A stretch of 29,973 nucleotides of DNA, taken from Dactylosporangium sp. AC04546 (lineage in GTDB: Bacteria; Actinomycetota; Actinomycetes; Mycobacteriales; Micromonosporaceae). The stretch is taken from contig NZ_JAHYSG010000138.1 of assembly GCF_022095675.1 (NCBI RefSeq), positions 1 to 29,973 of the forward strand, read 5' to 3'. A model generated the notes under the pieces. That model was not told the origin of the DNA. It made no database searches and saw nothing but the letters and a program-made list of their open reading frames with translations. Every line of letters starts with the position of its first letter. Position 1 is the first letter of the stretch. The position numbers and the translations under genes were made by a program. Positions 10,213 to 21,258 of this stretch are shown one piece after another.

Positions 10213-11019
10213 TTACGCGGCGACCATCGCCGTTGCGGCGCGGGCCAGGACGCGGCGCGGGTGCGTGCGGGAGTCGCACGGCGCCGGGTGCAGCTTCGGG
10301 TGTGCCCGCAGGCTCACCGACAGGTCACGTGCCGCGACCACGCGCTTCAGCGACTGCAGCAGCGTCTCGTCGCCGATGAACGCGGCCACCGTCGACACCG
10401 TGCCGCCCTGGGCGAACGTCAGCCGCACCGGGACCACCGGCACGCCGGCGTCGACCGCGGCCTGGAACATCGCCGGGCGGAACGCGCCGCCCATCTTCCC
10501 GCACCACGTCGTGCCCTCGGGGAACACCGCCACGACGCCGCCGGAGGCGATGTTCGCGCGGACCTGGGCGACCGTCGCCGGCAGGCTCTTGGGCTTCGAA
10601 CGGTCGACGAAGACGGTGCCGAGCGTAAAAGCCAGGCGGCCGATCAGCGGCCAGGCCCGCACCTCACGCTTGGCCAGCAGGCGGGCCGGCGTGTGCGCGA
10701 GGATCACCACGACGTCGAGCCAGGAGACGTGGTTGGCGACCAGCAGGGCGCCCTGCTGCGGAATCCGGCCGGAGGCCGAGTGGCGGATGCCCAGGCCGGC
10801 CAGGATCGCGCGGGCCAGGCCGCGCTGCGCGGCGACCAGGCCGCGCTGCGGCAGCAGGGCCAGGACCGGCACGCAGAGTGCGGCGAAGAGCAGGACCGAG
10901 CCGGTGGCGACGATGCGCTTCACCATGATCGCGCGGGGGACGGTGCCGGCCGGGCGGTCGGCCAGGCAGTCCGCCCCACACGTCGAACGGGGCAGCCAGA
11001 GGCTGTCCATGACAGCCAT
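10213..11019 (-). CDS. PlsC-like 1-acyl-glycerol-phosphate / lyso-lipid O-acyltransferase
   Basis: 268 residues. The acyltransferase HX4D motif is N96-H97-VSWL-D102, and the FPEGT phosphate-binding motif is at 166-170. A hydrophobic segment at about 36-57 anchors it to the inner membrane face. The family transfers an acyl chain to lysophosphatidate or related lyso-lipids. It starts 4 nt after the stop of the OlsB-like N-acyltransferase gene and so is probably co-transcribed with it. In rhizobia the OlsB/OlsA pair makes ornithine lipid, OlsA being a PlsC homologue, and that is the best specific guess here. A phosphatidate-forming role remains possible. ATG 11010 is an alternative start. Confidence 0.9.
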   Translation of the reverse strand: MAVMDSLWLPRSTCGADCLADRPAGTVPRAIMVKRIVATGSVLLFAALCVPVLALLPQRGLVAAQRGLARAILAGLGIRHSASGRIPQQGALLVANHVSWLDVVVILAHTPARLLAKREVRAWPLIGRLAFTLGTVFVDRSKPKSLPATVAQVRANIASGGVVAVFPEGTTWCGKMGGAFRPAMFQAAVDAGVPVVPVRLTFAQGGTVSTVAAFIGDETLLQSLKRVVAARDLSVSLRAHPKLHPAPCDSRTHPRRVLARAATAMVAA

Positions 11020-11023
11020 CGCG

Positions 11024-11788
11024 TTACCCCTGCCCGAGGAAGTGGCGCATGTACCGCGGGTTCACCCGGTCCAGCGAGAGCAGCACGTAGAAGTCGGCGC
11101 AGTCGAAGTCCGCGTCGTGCGCGGGCGCTCCGCCCACCCATGAGCCCAGCCGCAGGTACCCCTTGAGCAGCGGCGGGACGTCGACCTTGGCCGGCACCTC
11201 CACGCCCTCGAACGACCACGGGTTGCGGGGGCGCACCCGCCAGGCCGGCGGCACCAGGTGCTTGCGCTGGGCCAGGTCCCAGACCCCGGCCGCGGTGACG
11301 CCGCCGTCGAACAGCGGGACCGAGGCGCAGCCGCCCAGCCAGCGGTGACCGTGCAGGTGCATGTACCGCGCGATGCCGGCCCACATCAGGTTGATGACCG
11401 CGCCGGAGCGGTGGTCGGGGTGCACGCAGGAGCGGCCCGTCTCGACCAGGTCGCCGCGCAGCGGGGCGAGGCCCGAGAGGTCGAACTCGGTCTCCGCGTA
11501 GAGCCCGCCGGCCGCGGCGGCGCGGGCGGGTGGCAGCATGCGGTAGGTCCCGACGACCTGCCCGGTCAGCTCCTCGCGGATGATCAGGTGGTCGCAGAAC
11601 TCGTCGAAGTCGTCGACGTCCAGCCCCGAAGCGGCGCTGTGCAGGGTGGCGCCGAGTTCACCGGCGAAGACGTCGTAGCGGAGCCGTTGTGCGGCCTCCA
11701 CCTGGGCGCCGTCGGTGGCCACCAGCAGGGTGTACCGAGAAGTGTCGCCCAGCTCTTGCGGGCCGGCGGCGACGGCGAGAATCGTCAT
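11024..11788 (-). CDS. OlsB-like GNAT N-acyltransferase
   Basis: 254 residues from the ATG at 11788. It resembles the OlsB/COG3176 family, which transfers a 3-hydroxyacyl chain from ACP to the alpha-amino group of ornithine. Family signatures include RYDVFAGELGA (37-47), DEFCDHLIIRE (62-72), a GTYRML strand (80-85), and the segment ETGRSCVHPDHRSGAVI, which corresponds to the acyl-CoA/ACP-binding loop of the GNAT fold. The PlsC-like gene follows after 4 nt. The start is uncertain: an ATG at 11845 is in frame and neither has a ribosome-binding site. Divergent from the DUF3052 gene. Ornithine as substrate is inferred from family and neighbour. Confidence 0.85.
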   Translation of the reverse strand: MTILAVAAGPQELGDTSRYTLLVATDGAQVEAAQRLRYDVFAGELGATLHSAASGLDVDDFDEFCDHLIIREELTGQVVGTYRMLPPARAAAAGGLYAETEFDLSGLAPLRGDLVETGRSCVHPDHRSGAVINLMWAGIARYMHLHGHRWLGGCASVPLFDGGVTAAGVWDLAQRKHLVPPAWRVRPRNPWSFEGVEVPAKVDVPPLLKGYLRLGSWVGGAPAHDADFDCADFYVLLSLDRVNPRYMRHFLGQG

Positions 11789-11866
11789 GCGTTCGGTGTA
11801 GAGGTCGACCCCTGCGGATGGCTGACGATGACTGGTTGCCTGCATGGCTGGCGGGTGAACTGTGGT

Positions 11867-11872
11867 TACCGT
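11867..11872 (+). promoter_or_regulatory. -10 box, probable leaderless promoter
   Basis: TACCGT, 8 nt before the ATG at 11881, with no Shine-Dalgarno sequence in between. Confidence 0.4.
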
Positions 11873-11880
11873 GATCAGCC

Positions 11881-12282
11881 ATGGCGGGATACTCAGGCAC
11901 ACCGTTGCCCAAAAAGCTCGGCGTCAACGCCGGCCACCGGGTGCTCCTCGACGGCGCACCGGCGGGTTTCGAGCTGACCGAACTGCCGGCCGACGTGGTG
12001 CTGCACCGGCGCAGCAGCCCCGGCCTGTACGACGTCATCGTCTGCTTCTGCCCTGATCAGGCCCGGTTGCGCCGGCGCTGGGCGGCGCTGCACCGGCTCA
12101 CGCCGCCCGCCGGCGCGCTGTGGATCGCCTGGCCGAAGCGTTCGTCCGGCCTGGCAACCGACCTGGACGAGAATGTCGTGCGAGAGTTCGCCCTGGCCAA
12201 CGGCCGGGTGGACGTGAAGGTGTGCGCGATCGACGACACGTGGTCGGGCCTCAAGCACGTCATCCGGGTCGCCGACCGCTAG
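11881..12282 (+). CDS. DUF3052 family protein
   Basis: 133 residues beginning MAGYSGTPLPKKLGVNAGHRV, the characteristic opening of actinobacterial DUF3052 proteins. The middle holds LYDVIVCFCPDQARL and the PPAGALWIAWPKRSSG motif; the chain ends IDDTWSGLKHVIRV, which also fits the family. It is soluble, with no signal or membrane segment. The fold is probably alpha/beta; no biochemical function is known to me. It stands alone between the divergent acyltransferase operon and the ABC exporter genes and carries its own leaderless promoter box. Confidence 0.92.
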   Translation: MAGYSGTPLPKKLGVNAGHRVLLDGAPAGFELTELPADVVLHRRSSPGLYDVIVCFCPDQARLRRRWAALHRLTPPAGALWIAWPKRSSGLATDLDENVVREFALANGRVDVKVCAIDDTWSGLKHVIRVADR

Positions 12283-12372
12283 AGCCGGCCGGAGCCAACC
12301 CAGGGCGGGGTCACCGGCGTTGCCTAGGCATGCCATATTGACGGCTTACTTCGAAGGGGAGGGAGCGGCACG

Positions 12373-13287
12373 TTGTCCAACAACGGGCAGATCGTCGTCT
12401 CCGGCCTGACCAAGCAGTACAAAAACGTCAGAGCCGTCGACAATTTGTCGTTCGTGGTCGAACCGGGTCGCGTCACGGGGTTCCTCGGTCCGAACGGCGC
12501 GGGCAAGACCACCACGCTGCGCATGGTGCTCAACCTGGTCACGCCGACCGCCGGCACGGCCACGATCAGCGGCCACCGCTACGCCGACGTGGCGGAGCCG
12601 CTGCAGCTGGTCGGGGCCATCCTGGAGGCCTCGGCCGCGCACAAGGGCCGCACCGCGCGCAACCACCTGCGGTGCGTCGCGGCGGCGGCCGGCATCTCGA
12701 CACCGCGCGTCGACGAGGTGCTGGAGCTGGTCGGGCTCACGCCGGCGGCCAAGCGCAAGTTCCGCGGCTACTCGCTGGGCATGAAGCAGCGGCTGGGCAT
12801 CGCGCAGGCGCTGCTCGGTGACCCGCAGGTGCTGATCCTGGACGAGCCGGCCAACGGCCTCGACCCGGAGGGCATCCGCTGGATGCGCGGGCTGCTCCAG
12901 GGCCTGGCCAAGCAGGGCCGCACCGTGCTGGTGTCGAGCCACCTGCTGTCGGAGATGGAGATCCTGGCCGACGATGTCGTCATCATCGCGGCCGGGAAGC
13001 TGGTCACGCAGGGCCCGGTCGAGCAGATCATCGGCGCGACGGCCAGCGGCCCGCAGGTCCGCGTCCGCACGCCCAACATCCAGGAGCTGGTGACCGCCGT
13101 GCGGGGCGCCGGCGGCGCGATCAACCCCAACGGCGGTGACGCCCACCTGATCACCGGCCTCGACGCCCCGGCGGTCGGCCGGCTGGCGCTGCAGGCCGGC
13201 ATCGAGCTGCACGAGCTGGTCGCCGAGCGACCCGACCTGGAGCACGTGTTCCTCGAGCTGACCCAGGGAAGGGCGGCCATCCGATGA
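12373..13287 (+). CDS. ABC transporter ATP-binding protein (ABC-2 exporter)
   Basis: 304 residues. Walker A is GPNGAGKT (39-46), the ABC signature SLGMK lies at 134-138, Walker B is VLILDEP (153-159) and the switch histidine is H190 (SSH). The segment after about 215 is the accessory C-terminal domain found in ABC-2 drug or lipid exporter ATPases. The start is TTG, chosen because a purine-rich GGAG (12362-12365) sits about 7 nt before it and the conserved NBD begins at once. Its stop overlaps the permease ATG by 4 bp, so the two form one exporter. The substrate is not evident; such pairs export antibiotics, lipids or peptides, or confer self-resistance. Confidence 0.94.
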   Translation: MSNNGQIVVSGLTKQYKNVRAVDNLSFVVEPGRVTGFLGPNGAGKTTTLRMVLNLVTPTAGTATISGHRYADVAEPLQLVGAILEASAAHKGRTARNHLRCVAAAAGISTPRVDEVLELVGLTPAAKRKFRGYSLGMKQRLGIAQALLGDPQVLILDEPANGLDPEGIRWMRGLLQGLAKQGRTVLVSSHLLSEMEILADDVVIIAAGKLVTQGPVEQIIGATASGPQVRVRTPNIQELVTAVRGAGGAINPNGGDAHLITGLDAPAVGRLALQAGIELHELVAERPDLEHVFLELTQGRAAIR

Positions 13288-14186
13288 GGCTCATCCGCGC
13301 CGAGCTGATCAAGCTCCGCACCACGAACATGTGGTGGATCTTCCTGCTCTGCTCGCTCGCGTTCACCGGCATCGCGCTGCTGCTCAACGCGGCCCAGGCC
13401 GACTCGCAGCTCAACGACTCGTTCGTCACGCAGGAGCCACCGCCCGGCATGAGCGACGCGGACCGCGCGCAGTTCGAGGAGTACCAGCGGCAGGAGCAGG
13501 AGCGCATCGCCGCGGCCCACTCCGGCGCCGGCCTGGCCAAGATCGCGGCCAACGTCTACACGTCGGGGCAGTTCTTCGGCCTCATGCTGGTCATGCTCAT
13601 GGCGATCCTGCTGATCACCAACGAGTTCTACCACCAGACCGCCACGGCGACGTTCCTCGCGACGCCGAAGCGGACCAAGGTCATCGTGGCCAAGCTGGTC
13701 ACCGCGTCGATCATGGGCTTCGGCTTCTGGCTGCTCACCACGGTCATCTCGGTGATCGTGGGCATGCTGTTCTTCAGCAGCGAGGGGGTCGGCAACAGCC
13801 TCAGCCATTGGACAGCACAGCAGGCCATCCTGCTCAACCTGCTCGTCTACGTGCTGTGGGCGATCTTCGGCATCGGCATCGGCGTGCTGCTGCGCAGCCA
13901 GCTGGGCGCCACGATCACGGCCGCCGTCGTGTACACCATCGGCACCTACGCGGCGCTGATCGTGCTCGCGCTGATCCACGAGTACCTCATCAAGGAGGAC
14001 TGGGTCTTCGAGAGCGCGGTGTACATCCCGCCGCTCGCGTCCCAGCATGTGGTCGGCTCGCTGGCCTCCCAGCTCGGTGACACCGACCTGCCGCCGCGGT
14101 GGGCCGGCGCCGTCGTGCTCATCGCCTGGGCGGTAATCCTCGGTACCATCGGCACCTTGATCACCCGCAAGCGCGACGTGGCCTAG
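13284..14186 (+). CDS. ABC-2 type permease
   Basis: 300 residues with about six membrane segments, near 17-36, 95-113, 140-164, 181-203, 208-231 and 273-293. A soluble, acidic and Gln-rich loop at about 38-90 lies outside the first segment. The N-terminus MRLIRAELIKLRTT is typical of ABC-2 permeases that pair with a separate ATPase subunit. It overlaps the ATPase gene by the ATGA junction, so the two are translationally coupled. Six segments per chain means the functional exporter is probably a homodimer with two ATPases. A perfect palindrome lies 28 nt after the stop. Confidence 0.92.
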   Translation: MRLIRAELIKLRTTNMWWIFLLCSLAFTGIALLLNAAQADSQLNDSFVTQEPPPGMSDADRAQFEEYQRQEQERIAAAHSGAGLAKIAANVYTSGQFFGLMLVMLMAILLITNEFYHQTATATFLATPKRTKVIVAKLVTASIMGFGFWLLTTVISVIVGMLFFSSEGVGNSLSHWTAQQAILLNLLVYVLWAIFGIGIGVLLRSQLGATITAAVVYTIGTYAALIVLALIHEYLIKEDWVFESAVYIPPLASQHVVGSLASQLGDTDLPPRWAGAVVLIAWAVILGTIGTLITRKRDVA

Positions 14187-14213
14187 CAAGTTTTGCGCAA
14201 GATCTAGGACAGT

Positions 14214-14237
14214 TGTGGCCGCCATATGGCGGCCACA
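14214..14237. promoter_or_regulatory. perfect 24-bp palindrome flanked by ACAGTTGT repeats
   Basis: TGTGGCCGCC-ATAT-GGCGGCCACA is perfectly symmetrical. ACAGTTGT occurs in direct orientation at 14209-14216 and 14235-14242, overlapping its ends. No T-run follows, so it is a poor intrinsic terminator; it may be an operator in the kgd upstream region or an RNA 3'-end hairpin. Confidence 0.45.
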
Positions 14238-14316
14238 GTTGTATGGGAAGACACCGGGACTTCGTCTACATGGTCACTCCGGCGGCGTCGGCGACGAACG
14301 AACGTTAGGCAGCGCG

Positions 14317-14322
14317 TAGCCT
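14317..14322 (+). promoter_or_regulatory. candidate -10 box for kgd
   Basis: TAGCCT fits TANNNT and would give a 5' leader of about 50 nt before the GTG at 14380. No clear -35. Tentative. Confidence 0.25.
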
Positions 14323-14379
14323 TGACCCGGACATCGGAAACCCCTGGAAACTCGCGTTTGGAAGAGGCGATCAACAGCC

Positions 14380-18060
<3,681 letters not shown>

Positions 18061-18080
18061 CCTCAGGTTCCACATCGAGC

Positions 18081-18120
18081 GGGAGGGCACGGCCGCAGCC
18101 GTGCCCTCCCCCGTTTGTTC
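18081..18120 (+). terminator. intrinsic terminator after kgd
   Basis: A perfect 13-bp stem (18081-18093 with 18098-18110) with loop CGCA is followed by CCGTTTGTTC. It lies between kgd and the DUF6104 gene, so the small gene depends on read-through or on its own promoter. Confidence 0.8.
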
Positions 18121-18132
18121 TGGAGACGAATC

Positions 18133-18312
18133 GTGTACTTCACCGACCGCGGCATCGAGGAACTGGCCACCCGCCGGGGCGAGGAGGAGGTCACCATCGA
18201 GTGGCTGGCCGAGCGCCTCCGCGACTTCGTGGACCAGAACCCGGAGTTCGAGACCCCGATCGAGCGACTGGCGGTCTACCTGGCCCGCCTGGACGACGAG
18301 GACGACGAGTGA
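18133..18312 (+). CDS. small DUF6104-like protein
   Basis: 59 residues, MYFTDRGIEELATRRG then an acidic helical body (EEVTIEWLAERLRDFVDQNP) ending LARLDDEDDE. I recognise this as the short DUF6104-type protein found beside kgd in Streptomyces and relatives; its function is unknown. The start is GTG at 18133 with GGAG 7 nt upstream (18122-18125). The frame is open to an ATG at 18115, but that start falls within the terminator tail and lacks a ribosome-binding site. The gene lies 72 nt after kgd, and its stop is 9 nt before the third 56-bp palindrome. Confidence 0.85.
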   Translation: MYFTDRGIEELATRRGEEEVTIEWLAERLRDFVDQNPEFETPIERLAVYLARLDDEDDE

Positions 18313-18321
18313 CGACGCTTC

Positions 18322-18377
18322 CATGATCGATGGCCCGATCCGGCTGTCACGGCGACCAGATCGCGCCATCGATCATG
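18322..18377. repeat. 56-bp palindromic repeat, copy 3
   Basis: The outer stem pairs 18322-18333 with 18366-18377 perfectly. An inner stem (CGATC/GATCG plus GG/CC around one mismatch) closes the 12-nt loop CTGTCACGGCGA (18344-18355). Like copy 2 it follows a stop codon closely, 9 nt after the DUF6104 gene. Confidence 0.85.
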
Positions 18378-18532
18378 AGGACTCCGCGAGAATTTCGGAT
18401 ATGTCGGATATCGGCTCACCGCTCCCTCATTCGTGTCAGCCAAATGGGTCATTCGAGCGTGAGTGCGATGTAGCCCATGAAGGCAATCGAATGTCACCAC
18501 ACGGGCGATAACGGAATACCGCAGGTCGCACC

Positions 18533-18538
18533 TACATT
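18533..18538 (+). promoter_or_regulatory. -10 box of a leaderless promoter
   Basis: TACATT, 6 nt before the GTG at 18545, without a Shine-Dalgarno sequence. Upstream, TCGGATAT occurs twice in tandem (18395-18402 and 18404-18411), of unknown meaning. Confidence 0.45.
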
Positions 18539-18544
18539 CCTTAC

Positions 18545-19585
18545 GTGCCCCCGCGTCGCAATCGAACTGCAACCGTGTCGCTCCTGACCGCCGCCCTGCT
18601 CATCGCGGGCGGCGTCTTCGTCGGGTCCGGCGCCGCCTCCAAGGCGCCCGCGACGACGGCCGTGGGGGCGGCGCAGATGGCCGCCGCGCCCGGCGCCTAC
18701 CCGGTCGGCCTGCGCAAGTTCAGCTTCGCGCGGGGCAAGGACCGCCCGCTGCCCACCACGGTCTGGTACCCGGCCAAGGGCCGCCGCAGCAAGGGCAAGG
18801 CCCAGAGCGACGCCACCCCGGCCGCCGGCCAGTTCCCGCTGCTGCTGTGGAGCCACGGCTTCTACAGCAACCCGCAGATGCAGGAGTCGGTGACCCGCTT
18901 CCTGGCCGAGGCCGGCTACGTGGTCGTCGCGCCGGCGTACCCGTTCACCAAGAAGGACGGGCCCAAGTTCAACAAGCTCGACGTGCCCAACCAGGCCACC
19001 GACGCCTCATACGTGATCAGCCAGATGCTCAAGCCGGGCAATCCGCTGGCCGCGAGCATCGACGACGACCGCATGGGCGCGATCGGCCACTCGGGCGGCG
19101 GCACCACCACCAACTGGCTGTTCACCGGCAAGCGCGACCCGCGGCTCAAGGTGGGCGTGATGCTGGCGGGCCGGCCCACCTCGACGTACCAGGGCGAGCC
19201 GGTGCCGCTGCTGTTCGTGCACGGCGACAAGGACCCGGTGGTCGCCTACAGCCAGGGCCGGGAGTCCTACGGCAAGGATCCGTGGCCGAAGGCGTTCCTG
19301 ACCATCAAGGGCGGGGAGCACGGCGCCGGCACCGGGGACGCCGAGCTGGGCCACACCCAGGCGATGGCGACGATCCTGGACTTCCTGCTGTGGGGCCTCA
19401 ACGGCGACGACGCGGCCCGGCTCCGGCTGGAGAAGGACGCCACCCTCGCGGGAGTGACGCAGTTCGAGCAGGTCGGGGTCTACAGCGCGAACACGACGAC
19501 GAGCACCACGACGACCACCGCGGCGGCGGCGACGGCGAGCGCGACCGGTAAGGCCTTGGAGCGGGCGGGCTCTGCCGCCGGTTGA
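18545..19585 (+). CDS. exported alpha/beta hydrolase (chlorophyllase/PAF-acetylhydrolase-like)
   Basis: 346 residues. A positively charged start (PPRRNR) and a hydrophobic stretch at about 10-30 form a signal peptide or anchor. The alpha/beta hydrolase elements are oxyanion loop WSHGF (102-106), nucleophile S183 in GHSGG, acid D230 (HGDKDP) and base H259 (GGEHG). Activity is probably on an ester or lipid outside the membrane; the substrate is unknown. It is related to the lipoprotein hydrolase at 21910: both share an LDV...NQ.(A/T)DASYV segment. After about residue 310 the sequence turns into a low-complexity Thr/Ala tail that is antisense to the small membrane gene at 19480-19647, so the tail probably has no conserved role. 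Confidence 0.85.
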   Translation: MPPRRNRTATVSLLTAALLIAGGVFVGSGAASKAPATTAVGAAQMAAAPGAYPVGLRKFSFARGKDRPLPTTVWYPAKGRRSKGKAQSDATPAAGQFPLLLWSHGFYSNPQMQESVTRFLAEAGYVVVAPAYPFTKKDGPKFNKLDVPNQATDASYVISQMLKPGNPLAASIDDDRMGAIGHSGGGTTTNWLFTGKRDPRLKVGVMLAGRPTSTYQGEPVPLLFVHGDKDPVVAYSQGRESYGKDPWPKAFLTIKGGEHGAGTGDAELGHTQAMATILDFLLWGLNGDDAARLRLEKDATLAGVTQFEQVGVYSANTTTSTTTTTAAAATASATGKALERAGSAAG

Positions 19586-19647
19586 TGGTCGACCCACGCC
19601 TGGAAGGCCTGGGTGTTCTGACTCGGATCGACGCGGTCATCAGACAT
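19480..19647 (-). CDS. small single-pass membrane protein, antisense to hydrolase tail
   Basis: 55 residues from the ATG at 19647. A polar N-terminus with SQNTQAFQAWVDHQ is followed by a single strongly hydrophobic helix (about 33-55, Ala/Val-rich) that reaches the C-terminus: a tail-anchored or N-in membrane protein. Function unknown. A TATTCT box lies 7 nt before the ATG, a leaderless promoter. Its last 106 bp overlap the 3' end of the convergent hydrolase gene, whose Thr-rich tail is the complement of the Val-rich helix. The combination of a good promoter, a sensible start and a clean membrane helix supports it; expression is untested. Confidence 0.65.
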   Translation of the reverse strand: MSDDRVDPSQNTQAFQAWVDHQPAAEPARSKALPVALAVAAAAVVVVVLVVVFAL

Positions 19648-19654
19648 GGCCGAC

Positions 19655-19660
19655 AGAATA
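19655..19660 (-). promoter_or_regulatory. -10 box of a leaderless promoter
   Basis: TATTCT on the minus strand, exactly 7 nt before the ATG at 19647. Confidence 0.5.
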
Positions 19661-19678
19661 CCGAGGTCGCGACTGCCG

Positions 19679-19712
19679 ACTGTGGCCGAACAGTGTCGGA
19701 TTGTGGCACAGT
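19679..19712. promoter_or_regulatory. repeats in the divergent promoter region
   Basis: ACTGTG (19679-19684) and CACAGT (19707-19712) form an inverted repeat. TGTGGC recurs in direct orientation at 19681 and 19702, 21 bp or two helical turns apart. The 72-bp region drives the small membrane gene leftward and the FAD oxidase rightward. CACAGT also sits 7 nt before the oxidase GTG and may act as a weak -10. Regulator unknown. Confidence 0.3.
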
Positions 19713-19719
19713 CCCCCAC

Positions 19720-21258
19720 GTGAGCGGCTGGCGCGAGAAGTCGTGGTGGGGCTGGGGCTGGGCCGACGAGGCGCTCGATGACGCGGCCTGCCGCAAGCTG
19801 GCGGAGCAGGCATTACGGCCCTGGATGCCGATCGACGGCTCGGTCCTGCCCATCCCCTTCGACCCGCTGCTCGGCCCGCCGCGGCTCGTGCCACCGTCCA
19901 TGATGGAGGAGGCGTTCGCCGCCGACTCGATGGCGCGGGCCGCCCACGCCTACGGCAAGGCCTTCCGCGACGTCGTCCGCGCCCTGCACGGCGAGCTGGA
20001 GAACGCGCCTGACCTGGTCTGCTACCCGCGGACCGCGCACGACGTCGTGGCCGTCCTCGACTGGGCGGAGGCGGTCGGCGCGGCGGTTGTGCCGTACGGC
20101 GGGGGCACGTCCGTGGTCGGCGGCGTGGAGTACCGCGGCGAAGGCCCGTGGATCTCCCTCGATCTGAGCCGGCTCAACCGCATCGCCGAGGTCGACGAGG
20201 TCAACCATGCGGTGCGGGTGCAGGCCGGCGTCTTCGGCCCGGCCCTGGAGGACGCCCTGCGCCCGCACGGGCTGACGCTGCGGCACTTCCCGCAGAGCTT
20301 CGAGTTCTCCACGGTCGGCGGCTGGCTGGCGACGCGCGCCGGTGGGCACTACGCGACCGGTCCGACCCGCATCGACGACTTCGTCGAGGCGCTACGGGTG
20401 ATCACCCCGCAGGGGTCGGTCGAGTCCCCGCGCGTGCCCTCCAGCGGCGCCGGTCCCGCGGCCACCGGGCTGTTCCTCGGCTCCGAGGGGGCGCTGGGCG
20501 TGATCGTGGAGGCGTGGCTGCGGGTCACCAAGCGATCGGAGCGGAAGGTCGCCGCGAGCCTGGGATTCCCGGTGTACCTCGACGCCGTGGCCGCCGTGAA
20601 GGAGCTCGTGCAGGCCGGCCTGCGCCCCAGCAACTGCCGCCTGCTGGACCCCGCCGAGGCGATGCTGAACGCCGGCGCGCGCGACGGCGGGGCCCGCCTC
20701 CTGCTGGGCTTCGAGGGCCCGGCCGCCGCCCTGCTCCCCGGCGCGCTGGAGATCTGCCGGGCGCACGGCGGTACCGAGCGCGAGCACGACCCGGCCGGGG
20801 ACACGTTCCGGGCCGCGTTCCTGCGCGCGCCGTACACCCGCGACGCCCTGATCCGCCTCGGCCTGGTCGTCGAGACCGTGGAGACGGCGTGCACGTGGAG
20901 TCGCTTCGAGCAGCTGCACGCGGCGGTCCTCGCCGCCGTGCAGGCCGCCGCCCCGACCCGGGTCGCCGTGGTCACCTGCCGGTTCACCCACGTCTACCCG
21001 GACGGACCGGCGCCCTACTTCACCGTCATCACCCCGGCCCGCCGCGGCGCCGAGGTCGCGATCTGGGACGAGATCAAGGCGGCGGTGAGCGAGGCGATCA
21101 CGGCGAGCGGCGGCACGATCACGCACCATCACGCGGTCGGGCGCGACCACCGGCCGTGGTACGACGAGGAGCGCTCGCCACTCTTCGCCGGCGCGCTGCG
21201 GGCCGCGAAGCGGTCACTGGACCCCCGCGGGATCCTCAATCCGGGCGTGCTCGTGTGA
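19720..21258 (+). CDS. FAD-binding oxidase of the alkylglycerone-phosphate-synthase type
   Basis: 512 residues. The N-terminus REKSWWGWGWADE and the C-terminal ITHHHAVGRDHRPW match the alkyl-DHAP synthase branch of the VAO/PCMH flavoprotein family. The FAD-binding PCMH domain (about 97-275) shows YGGGTSVVGGV near 126-136 and STVGGWLATRAGGHYATG; the C-terminus DPRGILNPGVLV is the usual family ending. Such enzymes either form the ether bond of ether lipids or oxidise hydroxy-acid-type substrates, and sequence alone does not settle which. The open frame extends upstream to 19582, but GTG 19720 is the natural start because it begins the conserved domain. The last 45 bp overlap the convergent Pr6Pr gene. 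Confidence 0.88.
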   Translation: MSGWREKSWWGWGWADEALDDAACRKLAEQALRPWMPIDGSVLPIPFDPLLGPPRLVPPSMMEEAFAADSMARAAHAYGKAFRDVVRALHGELENAPDLVCYPRTAHDVVAVLDWAEAVGAAVVPYGGGTSVVGGVEYRGEGPWISLDLSRLNRIAEVDEVNHAVRVQAGVFGPALEDALRPHGLTLRHFPQSFEFSTVGGWLATRAGGHYATGPTRIDDFVEALRVITPQGSVESPRVPSSGAGPAATGLFLGSEGALGVIVEAWLRVTKRSERKVAASLGFPVYLDAVAAVKELVQAGLRPSNCRLLDPAEAMLNAGARDGGARLLLGFEGPAAALLPGALEICRAHGGTEREHDPAGDTFRAAFLRAPYTRDALIRLGLVVETVETACTWSRFEQLHAAVLAAVQAAAPTRVAVVTCRFTHVYPDGPAPYFTVITPARRGAEVAIWDEIKAAVSEAITASGGTITHHHAVGRDHRPWYDEERSPLFAGALRAAKRSLDPRGILNPGVLV

